From JAGRAX01 sp041391365 (lineage in GTDB: Bacteria; Bdellovibrionota_G; JALEGL01; JAGRMV01): a DNA stretch of 64,000 nt. How positions within the stretch are numbered: the stretch's first letter is position 1; each line of letters starts with the position of its first letter. Shown piece after piece: positions 8,810 through 18,234 of the stretch. The notes beneath the pieces were generated by a model. It was given only the letters and a program-made list of their open reading frames with translations, made no database searches and had not been told where the DNA came from. The stretch lies in the NCBI GenBank assembly GCA_041391365.1, contig JAWKOC010000004.1, positions 90,621-154,620 of the forward strand, written 5' to 3'. Both the position numbers and the translations under genes were made by a program.

Positions 8810-9242
8810 CGAGCAACTGGCCTTGCAATGCAAACATTACTTTTTCTTGTTGCAAAGTAACGTGATCATAGCCAAGAAGGTGCAAAAGTCCATGAATCGC
8901 GAGCAATCGATATTCATCTTTGATCCGTTGGTTTTTTTCACGTGCTTGTCGTACGGTGGTTTCTTTTGAGATGATGATGTCGCCCAAAAATCTCCAGCCA
9001 TCCATGTGTTCATCCTGTGAAAAACTTAAAACGTCTGTGGGTTTATCTTTATTTCGATATTCTCGATTGAGTTCTTGGATTTGTTGATCGTCAACGATGG
9101 CCACAGAAATTTCTACATGAGATAGACCAAGAATATGCAATGCTCTGAGCAGAGTTGCTTCAAGGTCTTTTTTGCGTGCGCTCTGGGGTCTTGTATCTTG
9201 GACGAGAATCCGGTTGGTCTTTGTCCTACCGCTGCGTTTCAT
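8787..9242 (-). CDS. ybeY: Endoribonuclease YbeY (16S rRNA maturation)
   Basis: Metal-dependent RNase involved in 3'-end maturation of 16S rRNA and in ribosome quality control. From ATG 9242 it is 151 residues, normal for the family. The zinc-binding motif H-x3-H-x5-H is present as HGLLHLLGYDH, preceded by the conserved DVLSF segment and by LNREYRNKDKPTD. The start overlaps the phoH stop by 17 bases; an upstream in-frame start at 9293 would overlap phoH further and is not needed. Translationally coupled between phoH and lnt. Confidence 0.95.
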   Translation of the reverse strand: MKRSGRTKTNRILVQDTRPQSARKKDLEATLLRALHILGLSHVEISVAIVDDQQIQELNREYRNKDKPTDVLSFSQDEHMDGWRFLGDIIISKETTVRQAREKNQRIKDEYRLLAIHGLLHLLGYDHVTLQQEKVMFALQGQLLDEIQQVL

Positions 9243-10179
9243 GACTTTCGTAGGCGTTGATGATTTTTTGGACCAGTTTGTGTCGGACAACATCTTCGGA
9301 CGTAAATTTTACAAAGCCAATCTCATCAATGTCTTTCAAAATATTCAGTGCGTGAACGAGTCCAGAGCTTTGTCCTCTAGGCAAATCGATTTGGGTGATA
9401 TCTCCTGTGACCACGGCACGGGAGTCTTTTCCCAGTCGAGTCAAAAACATTTTCATTTGTTCGATCGTGGTATTCTGAGCTTCATCGAGAACCACAAAAG
9501 CTTGGCTCAACGTTCTTCCTCTCATGAATGCCAAAGGTGCCACTTCGATCACATCGGTTTCAATCATACGTTTGACTCGTTCTCCATCAAACATGTCGAA
9601 CAGGGCATCGTACAATGGTCGCAGATAGGGGTTCACCTTTTCAACCATATCGCCCGGCAAAAAACCCAATTTTTCCCCCGCTTCTACCGCCGGCCGAGTC
9701 AATATAATCCGTTTGACCTGTTTGGTGATCAAGGCTTTGGCGGCCATCGCCATGGCAAGGTAGGTTTTTCCCGTTCCTGCAGGACCCCACCCAAAGACAA
9801 TGTCTTTTTGTTCGATCGTTTTGATGTACAGACTTTGATTTTGAGTCTTGGCTACAATGTCAGTCCCTTTTTTGGAAACGGGTACAGAGGTTTCAAGCAT
9901 CTCGGAGAGTTGTCCGTGAGGAGACTTTTTCACCTGTTTGCAAGCTTGCTCGACATCTGAGCTTGTCAGAGTATGGCCATGTTCAACATACTGATAAAGT
10001 CCATGCAATGCTTTCTGTGCCATTTCAACTTGGGCATCTGGTCCTTTGAGATGGAGGCTTGTGCCTCGGATCTGAATGTCGATGTCAAAAAAATGTTCGA
10101 TCAAAATGATGTTGGAGTCTTGCTGTCCAAACAGAACTCGTGCGATTTCAGAATTTTCAAAGTCTAAGGTTTTGTTCAT
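9226..10179 (-). CDS. ybeZ: PhoH-family ATPase (YbeZ)
   Basis: PhoH/YbeZ-type NTPase of 317 residues, a partner of YbeY in RNA metabolism. Walker A is GPAGTGKTYLAMA (about residue 130) and Walker B is AFVVLDEAQNT; the family sequence GREGLSQ-like strand appears as RGRTLSQ. The N-terminal ~110 residues form the small domain typical of YbeZ. It is the first of the phoH-ybeY-lnt set on this strand and starts 6 bases after the stop of the upstream small membrane protein. Confidence 0.93.
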   Translation of the reverse strand: MNKTLDFENSEIARVLFGQQDSNIILIEHFFDIDIQIRGTSLHLKGPDAQVEMAQKALHGLYQYVEHGHTLTSSDVEQACKQVKKSPHGQLSEMLETSVPVSKKGTDIVAKTQNQSLYIKTIEQKDIVFGWGPAGTGKTYLAMAMAAKALITKQVKRIILTRPAVEAGEKLGFLPGDMVEKVNPYLRPLYDALFDMFDGERVKRMIETDVIEVAPLAFMRGRTLSQAFVVLDEAQNTTIEQMKMFLTRLGKDSRAVVTGDITQIDLPRGQSSGLVHALNILKDIDEIGFVKFTSEDVVRHKLVQKIINAYESHETQR

Positions 10180-10184
10180 GTTTT

Positions 10185-10544
10185 TTACTTCCTGTACAAG
10201 GTGTAACGATTTTTCTCAGAATTGTAGATCCATTTGTGATCTTCTACATCTTCGAGCTCCGATAGTCGATAAGGATATCGATTGTTTTGAATTTGATACA
10301 CATAGATTTTTTTCTCCAATTCTTCTCTCTCTTTTTGCTGATTGAATGATCCGAATCCGTAGCGATCAATCCGGATTTTGTTTCCTTCGGGATTCATCAG
10401 TCCATGGTTGAAATTAACATGAGAAGGGAGTCGATAACTCAAAATGGGTGTGATGAAAGCCAAAAAGAAATACACCAGAAAATAGGGGAAATTTTTCAAA
10501 ACCCATCGGAAAAAACCAGACATGTGGTCATGATTGTTGCTCAT
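10185..10544 (-). CDS. Hypothetical single-span membrane protein
   Basis: A 119-residue protein beginning MSNNHDHMSGFF, with a hydrophobic segment at about residues 18-37 (NFPYFLVYFFLAFITP) and a charged, Tyr- and Arg-rich C-terminal domain. ATG 10544 overlaps the stop of the upstream TPR protein as ATGA, a strong sign of a translationally coupled pair; longer in-frame starts would run deep into that gene. The tail (KKIYVYQIQNNRYPYRLSEL) resembles the short LxxLxxxG-type segments of pseudopilin-like or type-II-secretion-G-like tails, but that similarity is too weak to assign. Function unknown. Confidence 0.6.
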   Translation of the reverse strand: MSNNHDHMSGFFRWVLKNFPYFLVYFFLAFITPILSYRLPSHVNFNHGLMNPEGNKIRIDRYGFGSFNQQKEREELEKKIYVYQIQNNRYPYRLSELEDVEDHKWIYNSEKNRYTLYRK

Positions 10545-12283
10545 GAGGGTTTCCTTTTTTTGTATCGAAGGTTTGCAATGTGAGATGCGTACGTAAGAGT
10601 GAGTAGGAATAGAAAAATGATGAAGAAGGGGAAGTGGTATCCTTCCCAACAATATTTGTATGAAATGACACAAGCCACAACACTGAACAAAATCGAAAAC
10701 AAATTCCAAAAGCTTTTGGAGAGTTCACCCGTAAGAAACAAATACACCCCCGGCATGACCGACAAAAAAAATCGTTTCCAGGGATTGTGAATTTCAGGAA
10801 GAAGGCCTCTTCTTTGTTGGACCAAGGTTTTGGAATTGGTCTCTCGGATCATGGAAAGTTTTTCTCGATACACCAAAAACAAAGGCTGGAGGGAAATGAA
10901 TTTTCGGAACATGATGCAAATGAGCATGGTCAAGCACAAGCAAATGCAGTAGCTGGTGAATGAGAAAAAAGTAAAATAGTGTCGAAAAATAGATTGAAAA
11001 GATTGTAGTGTTTGCGGATTGATCGTGATCACACGCTGCGCGTAGTCTGATGGTTCGATGTTTGAATCGATCAGGATTTCATGTTGAGTCAATCGAGTTT
11101 TGATTTGGTTGTACTTTCTTCCGTCAATTTTTCGCATTTTATCTTCATGCATTTGTCGTTTTTCAATATCGCCCACTCGTGACGATAAAATGCTGGCATT
11201 GGCATGAATCAAGAAATTGTTCGGAAATCGATCCAGCAATTTTTCATAGTTTTCACGCGTGATTGAAATGTCTTCCTCTGGGAAATTCAAGTTGGCCAAG
11301 TTGATCCAGGGTTTTGGCCAAGCCGGGGCAAGACGAGTGGCCTTGTTCAGATGAATTTCGGCTTCTTCATTTTGATGGATGGATTTTTCCAAGGTTCCCA
11401 ATGCAAACAGAGCTTCTGGATCTTCAGGGTTTTCGGACAAGGCTTGTTTGAGGTTCTCCATGTTTTGCGCGATTCGAAAGCCGCTATGAATTTCATTGAA
11501 TACGATGCCCAGATTTTCACGCGCCTGTTTTTCCATCGCCAAAGGAAAAAATAACATCGAAACGAAAATGGAAAACCCAATGGTGGAAACCGTCAAAAGG
11601 TGTTTCTCATCTACTTTGGTAAATCTCCACAAAAAAGGTGTAAAAGCTAAAATCACGCCTGCAGGGCCCATCACCATATAAATCAATCCAAACACCATTA
11701 CCAAAATCAGGAGAAAATTGATCGGCGTCAAAGCTTTGAAACTGGAGGAATAATACTGAACAATAAAATCGCCATACTTGGTGAGGAATAAGATCAGAAC
11801 AATCAAGAGGGAGAAACAAGACGCATAAAAACAACACTGTGCAAAGCAAACAAACAAATTCAATCGAGAAAAAGGATTGGACCATTCTTTGATGAGTCCT
11901 TTGTAACATGCTCCCAGCATGATTTTCCACTCGTCAAAATTCGAAGAGAATCGGCACAAATGATACTCCGGCAGGGGACTGTCTTTGGAAAGTTCTACCG
12001 CCATTCGATAGCGAACATCCAGGAGGCTTTCTGAAATGGGCATGGCTCCGAGTTCATCCAAGAGAAGCTCGGTCAAGATGGACAGATTCTGAATGTTGTA
12101 TTTTTGCTGCAAGATTAGAATTTGATCGAGCTGCTTTTCTCCTTTTTGTCCAGGAACCATGATGACTTTTGATCGTACCCTCCAAAGGTTTCGGATTTCT
12201 TGATCGATCTGTTCCCATGAATTTTGCTCTGCATGCACAGGTCCGATTTGACCCAAAATCTGGATCAGAACGAGCAGGGTCAT
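10541..12283 (-). CDS. Membrane protein with TPR repeats
   Basis: A 580-residue protein from ATG 12283, which begins with a signal-like hydrophobic stretch (TLLVLIQILGQIGPVHAEQ). There are membrane helices at about residues 155-175, 200-240 and 255-280, a TPR region at about 290-400 (NPEDPEALFALGTLEKS, LAPAWPKPWINLANL), and further helices from about 430 to the end. TPR repeats usually bind protein partners; here they probably face the periplasm. TTG 12313 is an alternative start. It heads a minus-strand run with the small membrane protein, phoH, ybeY and lnt. No named family recognised. Confidence 0.6.
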   Translation of the reverse strand: MTLLVLIQILGQIGPVHAEQNSWEQIDQEIRNLWRVRSKVIMVPGQKGEKQLDQILILQQKYNIQNLSILTELLLDELGAMPISESLLDVRYRMAVELSKDSPLPEYHLCRFSSNFDEWKIMLGACYKGLIKEWSNPFSRLNLFVCFAQCCFYASCFSLLIVLILFLTKYGDFIVQYYSSSFKALTPINFLLILVMVFGLIYMVMGPAGVILAFTPFLWRFTKVDEKHLLTVSTIGFSIFVSMLFFPLAMEKQARENLGIVFNEIHSGFRIAQNMENLKQALSENPEDPEALFALGTLEKSIHQNEEAEIHLNKATRLAPAWPKPWINLANLNFPEEDISITRENYEKLLDRFPNNFLIHANASILSSRVGDIEKRQMHEDKMRKIDGRKYNQIKTRLTQHEILIDSNIEPSDYAQRVITINPQTLQSFQSIFRHYFTFFSFTSYCICLCLTMLICIMFRKFISLQPLFLVYREKLSMIRETNSKTLVQQRRGLLPEIHNPWKRFFLSVMPGVYLFLTGELSKSFWNLFSILFSVVACVISYKYCWEGYHFPFFIIFLFLLTLTYASHIANLRYKKRKPS

Positions 12284-12498
12284 GCCGACCCATGGAGTGC
12301 ATCGGAAGGACAAAAGGCCAAAGAACTTGGCGGATTTCTTTTTCTCTATAGATTTGATAAGTATCGTCTACCTTAAGCGTTTTGCTTTCACAGCTTGAAT
12401 AGGTTCGAGTTCAATTATAGCAAAATGCCAATGAAGCCGAATAGGAAAAAGTGTTTGATTTTACATGGTTTTAACTTGTTGCGTTGTAAGGTGTGTGC

Positions 12499-14238
12499 AT
12501 GAAATACAGTCAGTTGTTTTGTCCAACATTGAAAGAAGATCCAGCATCCGTTGAGGTTGCGAGCCATAGGCTGCTCTTGCGAGCTGGAATGATTCGCCAG
12601 GTTGCGGCAGGAATCTACGATGTGCTTCCGGTGGGGCTGCGTGTGATTCGAAAAATCGAAACCATCGTTCGACAAGAGATGAATCGTGCCGGCGCGCAGG
12701 AAATTCTCATGCCGATGGTGCAGCCTGCAGAACTGTGGAAAGAGACCGGTCGTTGGGAAGGCAATGGAAAAGAGCTGCTTCGTTTCAAAGATCGCAATGA
12801 GAGAGATTTTTGTTTGGGTCCCACGCACGAAGAAGTTGTTACCGATTTGGTTCGTCGGGAAATTCGTTCTTATAAGCAACTTCCTGTGAATCTCTATCAA
12901 ATTCAGACAAAGTTTCGGGATGAAATTCGTCCCCGATTTGGATTGATGCGGGGCCGAGAGTTCAGCATGAAAGACGCGTACAGTTTTGACGTCTCGCTGG
13001 AGGGCATGCAGGAAAGTTATCGGAAAATGAAAGTTGCCTATGAAAATATTTTCCGCCGATGTGGTCTACAATTTCGGAGCGTTCAAGCAGATTCAGGAAA
13101 CATTGGGGGCAGCCAATCCGAAGAGTTCATGGTGTTGGCACAATCAGGAGAAGACGAAGTTGCTCATTGTCCCAACTGCGGATATGCCGCCAATACAGAA
13201 AAAGCGCAGAGCTCCATCGATTTTTCTACGCTGACCAAAGAAGTTTTTGTGCAGAAGGAGAAAAAAGAAACTCCGAACCAAAAGACCATCGAACAGGTGG
13301 CGTCCTTTTTGGGGATCGATCCAGATCAAACTCTCAAGGTTCTCTTGTATCATACGGAAAAAGGCATCGCCGCAGCGGTGCTTCCAGGAAATCGGGAGTT
13401 GAGCGAAATTCAATTTCAACGAGCCTTGGGCGTTTCAGAGTTTCGACCCTTGGCACCCGCTGAACTCAAGGGCCAAGGCGGTGTTGAGTTCGGCTCCATC
13501 GGTCCCATCGACCTGAAAAAAGCCATTCCGGGAGTGACCCAGGTTCTTTTCGATACGTTGATTCACAAAGGTCGAGCCTATTGTGTGGGAGCCAACGAAA
13601 ATGGATTCCATTGGGTGGGTGCGGTTGCAGGAAAAGATTTTCTTGCAAATGATGAACCGTACAATCTTCACAAGGTAGCGCAAGGGGATCGATGTATGCA
13701 ATGTGATGGGGGGATGCTTGAAGTCGAACGCGGGATCGAGGTCGGCCATATTTTTGCCTTGGGCACAAAATACAGCAAAGCCATGAACTGCGTGTTCACG
13801 GATGAAAACGGCAAAGAAAAGCCCATGGAAATGGGATGCTATGGCGTGGGCGTGAGTCGAACGGCTCAAGCTGCGGTGGAGCAAAATTTTGATGACAAAG
13901 GAATTGTTTTTCCTCCGGCCATTGCTCCTTTTGAGGTCGTGATTGATGTGGTGAAGTGGAAAGACGAAACACTTCAAAAACACGCCGTTGAACTGTATCA
14001 AACCTTGCTAGATCATGGCTTTGACGTACTATTGGATGATCGGGATGTGTCGATTGGAGTTAAACTCAAAGACGCTGAACTTCTCGGAATTCCGGCTCGC
14101 ATTTTGGTGGGACACAAAGGAATTGAACAACAGCAATTGGAAGTGAAAATGCGTTGGGCGGCAGATCAGCATTGGATAAGCCCTTCAGAGCTTGTATCGT
14201 GGCTCAAAGAAAATTTGGAAAAAGGCATTGATGCCTAA
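12499..14238 (+). CDS. proS: Prolyl-tRNA synthetase
   Basis: Class II aminoacyl-tRNA synthetase that charges tRNA-Pro; 579 residues, the long bacterial form with an inserted editing domain between motifs 2 and 3 (about residues 240-390). Motif 2 region: GPTHEEVVTDLVRREIRSYK and RDEIRPRFGLMRGREFSMKD; motif 3 region: GCYGVGVSRT. The C-terminal anticodon-binding domain begins near PFEVVIDVVKW. ATG 12499 is chosen because AAGGTG lies 6 bases upstream; the GTG at 12493 is part of that ribosome-binding site. purB follows after 20 bases. Confidence 0.97.
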   Translation: MKYSQLFCPTLKEDPASVEVASHRLLLRAGMIRQVAAGIYDVLPVGLRVIRKIETIVRQEMNRAGAQEILMPMVQPAELWKETGRWEGNGKELLRFKDRNERDFCLGPTHEEVVTDLVRREIRSYKQLPVNLYQIQTKFRDEIRPRFGLMRGREFSMKDAYSFDVSLEGMQESYRKMKVAYENIFRRCGLQFRSVQADSGNIGGSQSEEFMVLAQSGEDEVAHCPNCGYAANTEKAQSSIDFSTLTKEVFVQKEKKETPNQKTIEQVASFLGIDPDQTLKVLLYHTEKGIAAAVLPGNRELSEIQFQRALGVSEFRPLAPAELKGQGGVEFGSIGPIDLKKAIPGVTQVLFDTLIHKGRAYCVGANENGFHWVGAVAGKDFLANDEPYNLHKVAQGDRCMQCDGGMLEVERGIEVGHIFALGTKYSKAMNCVFTDENGKEKPMEMGCYGVGVSRTAQAAVEQNFDDKGIVFPPAIAPFEVVIDVVKWKDETLQKHAVELYQTLLDHGFDVLLDDRDVSIGVKLKDAELLGIPARILVGHKGIEQQQLEVKMRWAADQHWISPSELVSWLKENLEKGIDA

Positions 14239-14258
14239 CCTCAAGTAGGAATTTTGCA

Positions 14259-15710
14259 ATGACAACAAAAAACTCACCTGACATCAACAATCAAATCGAC
14301 GTTACTCTCAAACGCTATGCCAGCCCGGAGATGCTCAAAATCTTTTCTCCTACGCGTAGGATCACACTGTGGAGAGAACTTTGGATTGCACTTGCAGAAG
14401 CTCAGCAAGAACTTGGACTGCCCATCAAAAAATCTCAGATCGAAGAGATGAAAAAAAACAAAAAGAAAATCGATTGGAAATTGGCCGAAGAAAAAGAAGA
14501 AAAGTTTCGTCATGATGTGATGGCTCATGTCCATACCTTCGGTCATGAATGTCCAAAAGCTGCCGGCATCATCCATTTGGGCTCCACCAGCGCCTATGTA
14601 ACTGACAACGCCGATTTGGTGTTGATGAAGGAAGGACTTGCATTGATCGCAGGAAAATTGGCCAGTGCCATCGATCGACTGTCAACCTTTGCCAAAGAAA
14701 AAAGAGCAACGCCCACCTTGGCGTTTACACATTTTCAAACCGCGCAGCCCACGACCGTGGGAAAACGAGCCTGTTTGTGGATTCAGAATTTTTTGATGGA
14801 TTTGTCGCAAGTCGAATTTGAGATTCAGGAAATGAGGTTTTTGGGGGCCAAAGGAGCCACAGGGACCCAGGATAGCTTTTTGAAACTTTTTGAAGGCGAC
14901 AAAGACAAAGTAAAAAAACTCGACCAAAAAGTGACAGAAAAAATGGGCTTTTCCAAAAAATTCTTGGCCACTGGACAAACCTATCCACGAAAAGTTGATT
15001 CACGCGTGTTGGCCTCGTTGGCCTCGATCTGCGAATCTGCCTCGAAGTTCGCCAATGACTTGCGTTTGGTGCAGGCGCTTCACGAAGTGGAGGACCCTCA
15101 GGAAAGCGCACAGATTGGATCCTCTGCCATGCCCTACAAGCAAAATCCCATGCGCAGTGAGAGAATTTGTTCGCTCTCTCGCTATGTGATGAATTTGGTG
15201 AGCAACTGCCGGGAAACTGCATCCACACAATGGTTTGAACGAACCTTGGACGATTCGGCCAATCGACGATTGGCCATTCCTCAAGCTTTTTTGATCACCG
15301 ATGCGGTGCTCGATCTGGTGGTGAACGTATCTTCAGGAATGAAAGTGCATGAAGAAGTCATCAACCAAAATCTTGATCGAGAGCTTCCATTTTTGCAAAC
15401 CGAAGAAGTTCTCATGGCTGCAGTCAAAGAAGGCGGCGATCGACAGGAGCTTCACGAAAAAATTCGTGAGCATTCCCGAGAGTCTGTGAGAATGATTCGT
15501 GAGAAAGGTCAGGCCAACGATTTGCTCACTCGCCTTCGCAGTGATGAGGCTTTTGCCAAGGTTCCACCTCGTTTGTTGATCAAGACCGATGCAGGACGAT
15601 TGACGGGGATGGCGGCGGATCAAGTGGATGATTTTCTCAAAGAAAGTCTTCCCGCCATTCGTCGAAAGTACAAAAGCTTTTTAACACTGAAACCCAAAAT
15701 CAGGGTGTAA
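14259..15710 (+). CDS. purB: Adenylosuccinate lyase
   Basis: Catalyses two fumarate-releasing steps: SAICAR to AICAR in purine synthesis and adenylosuccinate to AMP. At 483 residues it is the longer type shared by eukaryotes and some bacterial phyla. The fumarase/aspartase superfamily signature is visible as SSAMPYKQNPMRSE (about residue 290), with HLGSTSAYVTDNAD and TQWFERTLDDSANRR as substrate-binding segments. It probably shares a transcript with proS (20-base gap). Its last 11 bases overlap the convergent DUF4143 ATPase gene. Confidence 0.96.
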   Translation: MTTKNSPDINNQIDVTLKRYASPEMLKIFSPTRRITLWRELWIALAEAQQELGLPIKKSQIEEMKKNKKKIDWKLAEEKEEKFRHDVMAHVHTFGHECPKAAGIIHLGSTSAYVTDNADLVLMKEGLALIAGKLASAIDRLSTFAKEKRATPTLAFTHFQTAQPTTVGKRACLWIQNFLMDLSQVEFEIQEMRFLGAKGATGTQDSFLKLFEGDKDKVKKLDQKVTEKMGFSKKFLATGQTYPRKVDSRVLASLASICESASKFANDLRLVQALHEVEDPQESAQIGSSAMPYKQNPMRSERICSLSRYVMNLVSNCRETASTQWFERTLDDSANRRLAIPQAFLITDAVLDLVVNVSSGMKVHEEVINQNLDRELPFLQTEEVLMAAVKEGGDRQELHEKIREHSRESVRMIREKGQANDLLTRLRSDEAFAKVPPRLLIKTDAGRLTGMAADQVDDFLKESLPAIRRKYKSFLTLKPKIRV

Positions 15711-16845
15711 GGTCACCAAGCCAGTCTTGAAAGGGAAGGATGTCGATATCTTCTATCTTCTGCTTCTCCTTGCCGAGATAGATGATTTTTTTTTCTTTGA
15801 CGGGATGGAGATTAGAAAAAGCTTTGAGTCCATTTAAGTCTTTTTTGAAAATTTTGTCTTTGGCTTTTACTTCAATAGCGATCAGATCTTTATCTTTTTC
15901 CAATATGAAATCTACTTCTTGCTGTTTAGAACTGTGAGATTTCCAGTAATAGATCGAATCAAAGAACATGGGGCGATACTCTTTCCAGGCGCAGAGAATG
16001 TGATAGATCAGGCCTTCGAAGAGAGGACCCTTTTCGCTATCTGAGATTTTCAAATGTTGTCTCTTTTGAATTCCACGAACCAATCCAGAATCAACGAAAT
16101 AGAATTTTGGTTTTTGTACAGAGCGAACCTTATTTTTTGATGAAAAAGGATATAGCTCTGTGGCGATCAATGTATCTTTGAGAATTTCAAAGTAGCCACT
16201 GGCAGTAGGCCTTTTTACTTCGGCTTCTCTTGCAATATTACTCAAGTTGATCGTTTGCGCGTGGAAGCGAGCGGCAATATGTAAAAATCGAGAGAAGCCA
16301 CCTATGTTTCTTGCCAATGCCTCTGCTTCGATTTCTTCTGTGAGATATTTTTCTACATAGGCTTGCAGTCTCATGACTGGATCGGCATCAAAGTAAACCA
16401 AAGGTAATAGCCCGTATTCAAGAGCCCTATCAAAATTGAAATTTTCTCCAAGCTCTTGAGGTAAGAATGGAAACATTTTTTTGGAATAAGCTCGGCCACC
16501 CAATAAATTGATTCCTTCTCTTCTCAATTTTCTTGCGCTGGAACCGAGTAACACAAATCGAAGTTTTTTGTCTTCAATCAACATATGGACATAATTGAGA
16601 AGACTGGGAATGCGCTGAATTTCATCTACTACGACCCAGGACCCTGAATCCAATGCAGAAATCTCTTGAAAAAATCTTTCGGGCGAAGCGCTATATTCCA
16701 AATATTTTTGTTGATCCAGTAGATTGATCCAGTGTGCTTTGTTGTGAAATTGATGTTTGAGTAAGAAGCTTTTCCCCGAGCCTCGTGCGCCAAACAGGAA
16801 AAACGAATCATTTGGGAAGGAAAATAGTCGAGTAATTTTACTCAT
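15700..16845 (-). CDS. AAA-family ATPase with DUF4143 domain
   Basis: A 381-residue protein of the AAA_14/DUF4143 group. The N-terminal ATPase has Walker A GARGSGKSFLL (about residue 19) and Walker B SWVVVDEIQRIP (about 70); the C-terminal DUF4143 domain carries a PD-(D/E)xK-like pattern (QEVDFILEKDKDLIAIEVKAK). The family is scattered and often horizontally transferred; its role is unsettled. The gene overlaps purB tail-to-tail by 11 bases. A perfect palindrome ends 9 bases upstream of its ATG and no Shine-Dalgarno sequence is visible, so expression may depend on that palindrome. Confidence 0.88.
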   Translation of the reverse strand: MSKITRLFSFPNDSFFLFGARGSGKSFLLKHQFHNKAHWINLLDQQKYLEYSASPERFFQEISALDSGSWVVVDEIQRIPSLLNYVHMLIEDKKLRFVLLGSSARKLRREGINLLGGRAYSKKMFPFLPQELGENFNFDRALEYGLLPLVYFDADPVMRLQAYVEKYLTEEIEAEALARNIGGFSRFLHIAARFHAQTINLSNIAREAEVKRPTASGYFEILKDTLIATELYPFSSKNKVRSVQKPKFYFVDSGLVRGIQKRQHLKISDSEKGPLFEGLIYHILCAWKEYRPMFFDSIYYWKSHSSKQQEVDFILEKDKDLIAIEVKAKDKIFKKDLNGLKAFSNLHPVKEKKIIYLGKEKQKIEDIDILPFQDWLGDLTP

Positions 16846-16854
16846 TCTACTATT

Positions 16855-16905
16855 TTGACCCCTATGGCATAAAATTTCAATGAAATTTTATGCCATAGGG
16901 GTCAA
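16855..16905. promoter_or_regulatory. Perfect 25-bp inverted repeat upstream of DUF4143 ATPase
   Basis: Arms TTGACCCCTATGGCATAAAA+TTTCA (16855-16879) and its exact complement (16881-16905) flank a single central base. It begins 9 bases upstream of the ATPase start codon and ends about 50 bases from the eno stop. It may be an operator, a leader hairpin that hides the ATPase translation start, a bidirectional terminator-like structure, or an end left by a mobile element. The sequence alone does not decide. Confidence 0.7.
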
Positions 16906-16953
16906 TTCTTCAAGAGCTCTAATTTTTGCATTTTTCTACAGTACCCACAGGGA

Positions 16954-18234
16954 TCAGCTTGCTGTAAATAGACCTCGAGCCAATCCGCAGGAGGGGATTT
17001 TTTCTTCGATCCGAAGCAGCTGATTGTATTTGGCCACGCGATCAGAACGGGACAACGAGCCGGTCTTGATTTGACCTGACGCAGTTCCTACACTCAAATC
17101 TGCGATGAAGGTGTCTTCGGTTTCTCCAGAACGATGAGAGATGATCACTCCATAATCCGCTTGTTTGGCCATATTGATGGCTTCCAAGGTTTCTGTGACG
17201 GTGCCGATCTGGTTGAGTTTGATCAAAATAGCATTGGCCACATGTTTTTCAATGCCTTGAGAAAAAATGGTTGGGTTGGTCACAAAAATATCGTCTCCGA
17301 CGAGCTGCACATCTTTTCCGAGAGCCGCAGTGAGATCTGCCCATCCACTCCAGTCATTTTCTGCCAGAGGATCTTCGATCGACACAATTGGGTAGGTTTG
17401 ACAAAGTTTTTGATACCATTTGATCATCCCTTGGGCATCGAAATCAAAAGCCTTGGATTTTTTGGATTGGTATCGTCCATTGGCATAAAACTCTGAGGAT
17501 GCGACGTCCAACGCCAAGCTGACTTGGTCGGCGGTCTTGTATCCCGCTTTTTCAATCGAGAACAACAAGAGATCCAAGCACTGCTCGACTTCTTGAAGTT
17601 CGGGAGCGAAGCCACCCTCATCCCCCACATTTGTGGACAGGTTCATTCCGCTGAGTTGTTTTTTGAGTTGATGGAAAATTTCGGCACCCGCTTGAAGAGC
17701 TTTGGAAAAATGATCGAATCCATGCGGAACAATCATGAATTCTTGAAAATCCAATCCGTTGCTGGCGTGGGCTCCCCCGTTGATCACGTTCATCAAGGGT
17801 ACGGGCAGCGAATAGTGATCCTGCGTCGAAAAAGTTTCGAACAGGTCTCTTTTGGTGGCGTTGGCAAAAGCTTTGGCATAGGCCATGGATACCCCCAAGA
17901 TGGCATTGGCCCCAAGCTTCGATTTGTTTTCGGTACCGTCCAGTTCCATCATGAAGTGATCGAGAGAGGTTTGATCCAGGTCCTTTTTTTTCAACAGTGT
18001 CGGAGCAATCACATTGCGAATGTTTTCGATGGCGCCGTACACGCTTTTTCCACAGTAGACGCTTGGATTTTGGTCTCTGAGTTCCAAGGCTTCGCGCTGC
18101 CCAGTGGAAGCGCCCGACGGAACCGCAGCTCGGCCTATGCTTCCATTTTCCAGTATAAGATCCACTTCTACGGTGGGATTTCCACGAGAGTCCAAAATGC
18201 TTCGGGCCTGAATGTTGGTGATGTTCATGGTCAT
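16954..18234 (-). CDS. eno: Enolase
   Basis: Glycolytic enzyme converting 2-phosphoglycerate to phosphoenolpyruvate; cytoplasmic, and often part of the RNA degradosome. It is 426 residues, full length. Visible markers are ARSILDSRGNPTVEVDL at the N-terminus, GDEGGFAPEL with the catalytic Glu region, metal ligands in LALDV, SIEDP and VGDDIFVTNP, the signature LIKLNQIGTVTET, and SHRSGETED. Its start overlaps the stop of the kinase-like gene upstream by 4 bases (ATGA), so the two are co-translated. Confidence 0.98.
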   Translation of the reverse strand: MTMNITNIQARSILDSRGNPTVEVDLILENGSIGRAAVPSGASTGQREALELRDQNPSVYCGKSVYGAIENIRNVIAPTLLKKKDLDQTSLDHFMMELDGTENKSKLGANAILGVSMAYAKAFANATKRDLFETFSTQDHYSLPVPLMNVINGGAHASNGLDFQEFMIVPHGFDHFSKALQAGAEIFHQLKKQLSGMNLSTNVGDEGGFAPELQEVEQCLDLLLFSIEKAGYKTADQVSLALDVASSEFYANGRYQSKKSKAFDFDAQGMIKWYQKLCQTYPIVSIEDPLAENDWSGWADLTAALGKDVQLVGDDIFVTNPTIFSQGIEKHVANAILIKLNQIGTVTETLEAINMAKQADYGVIISHRSGETEDTFIADLSVGTASGQIKTGSLSRSDRVAKYNQLLRIEEKIPSCGLARGLFTAS

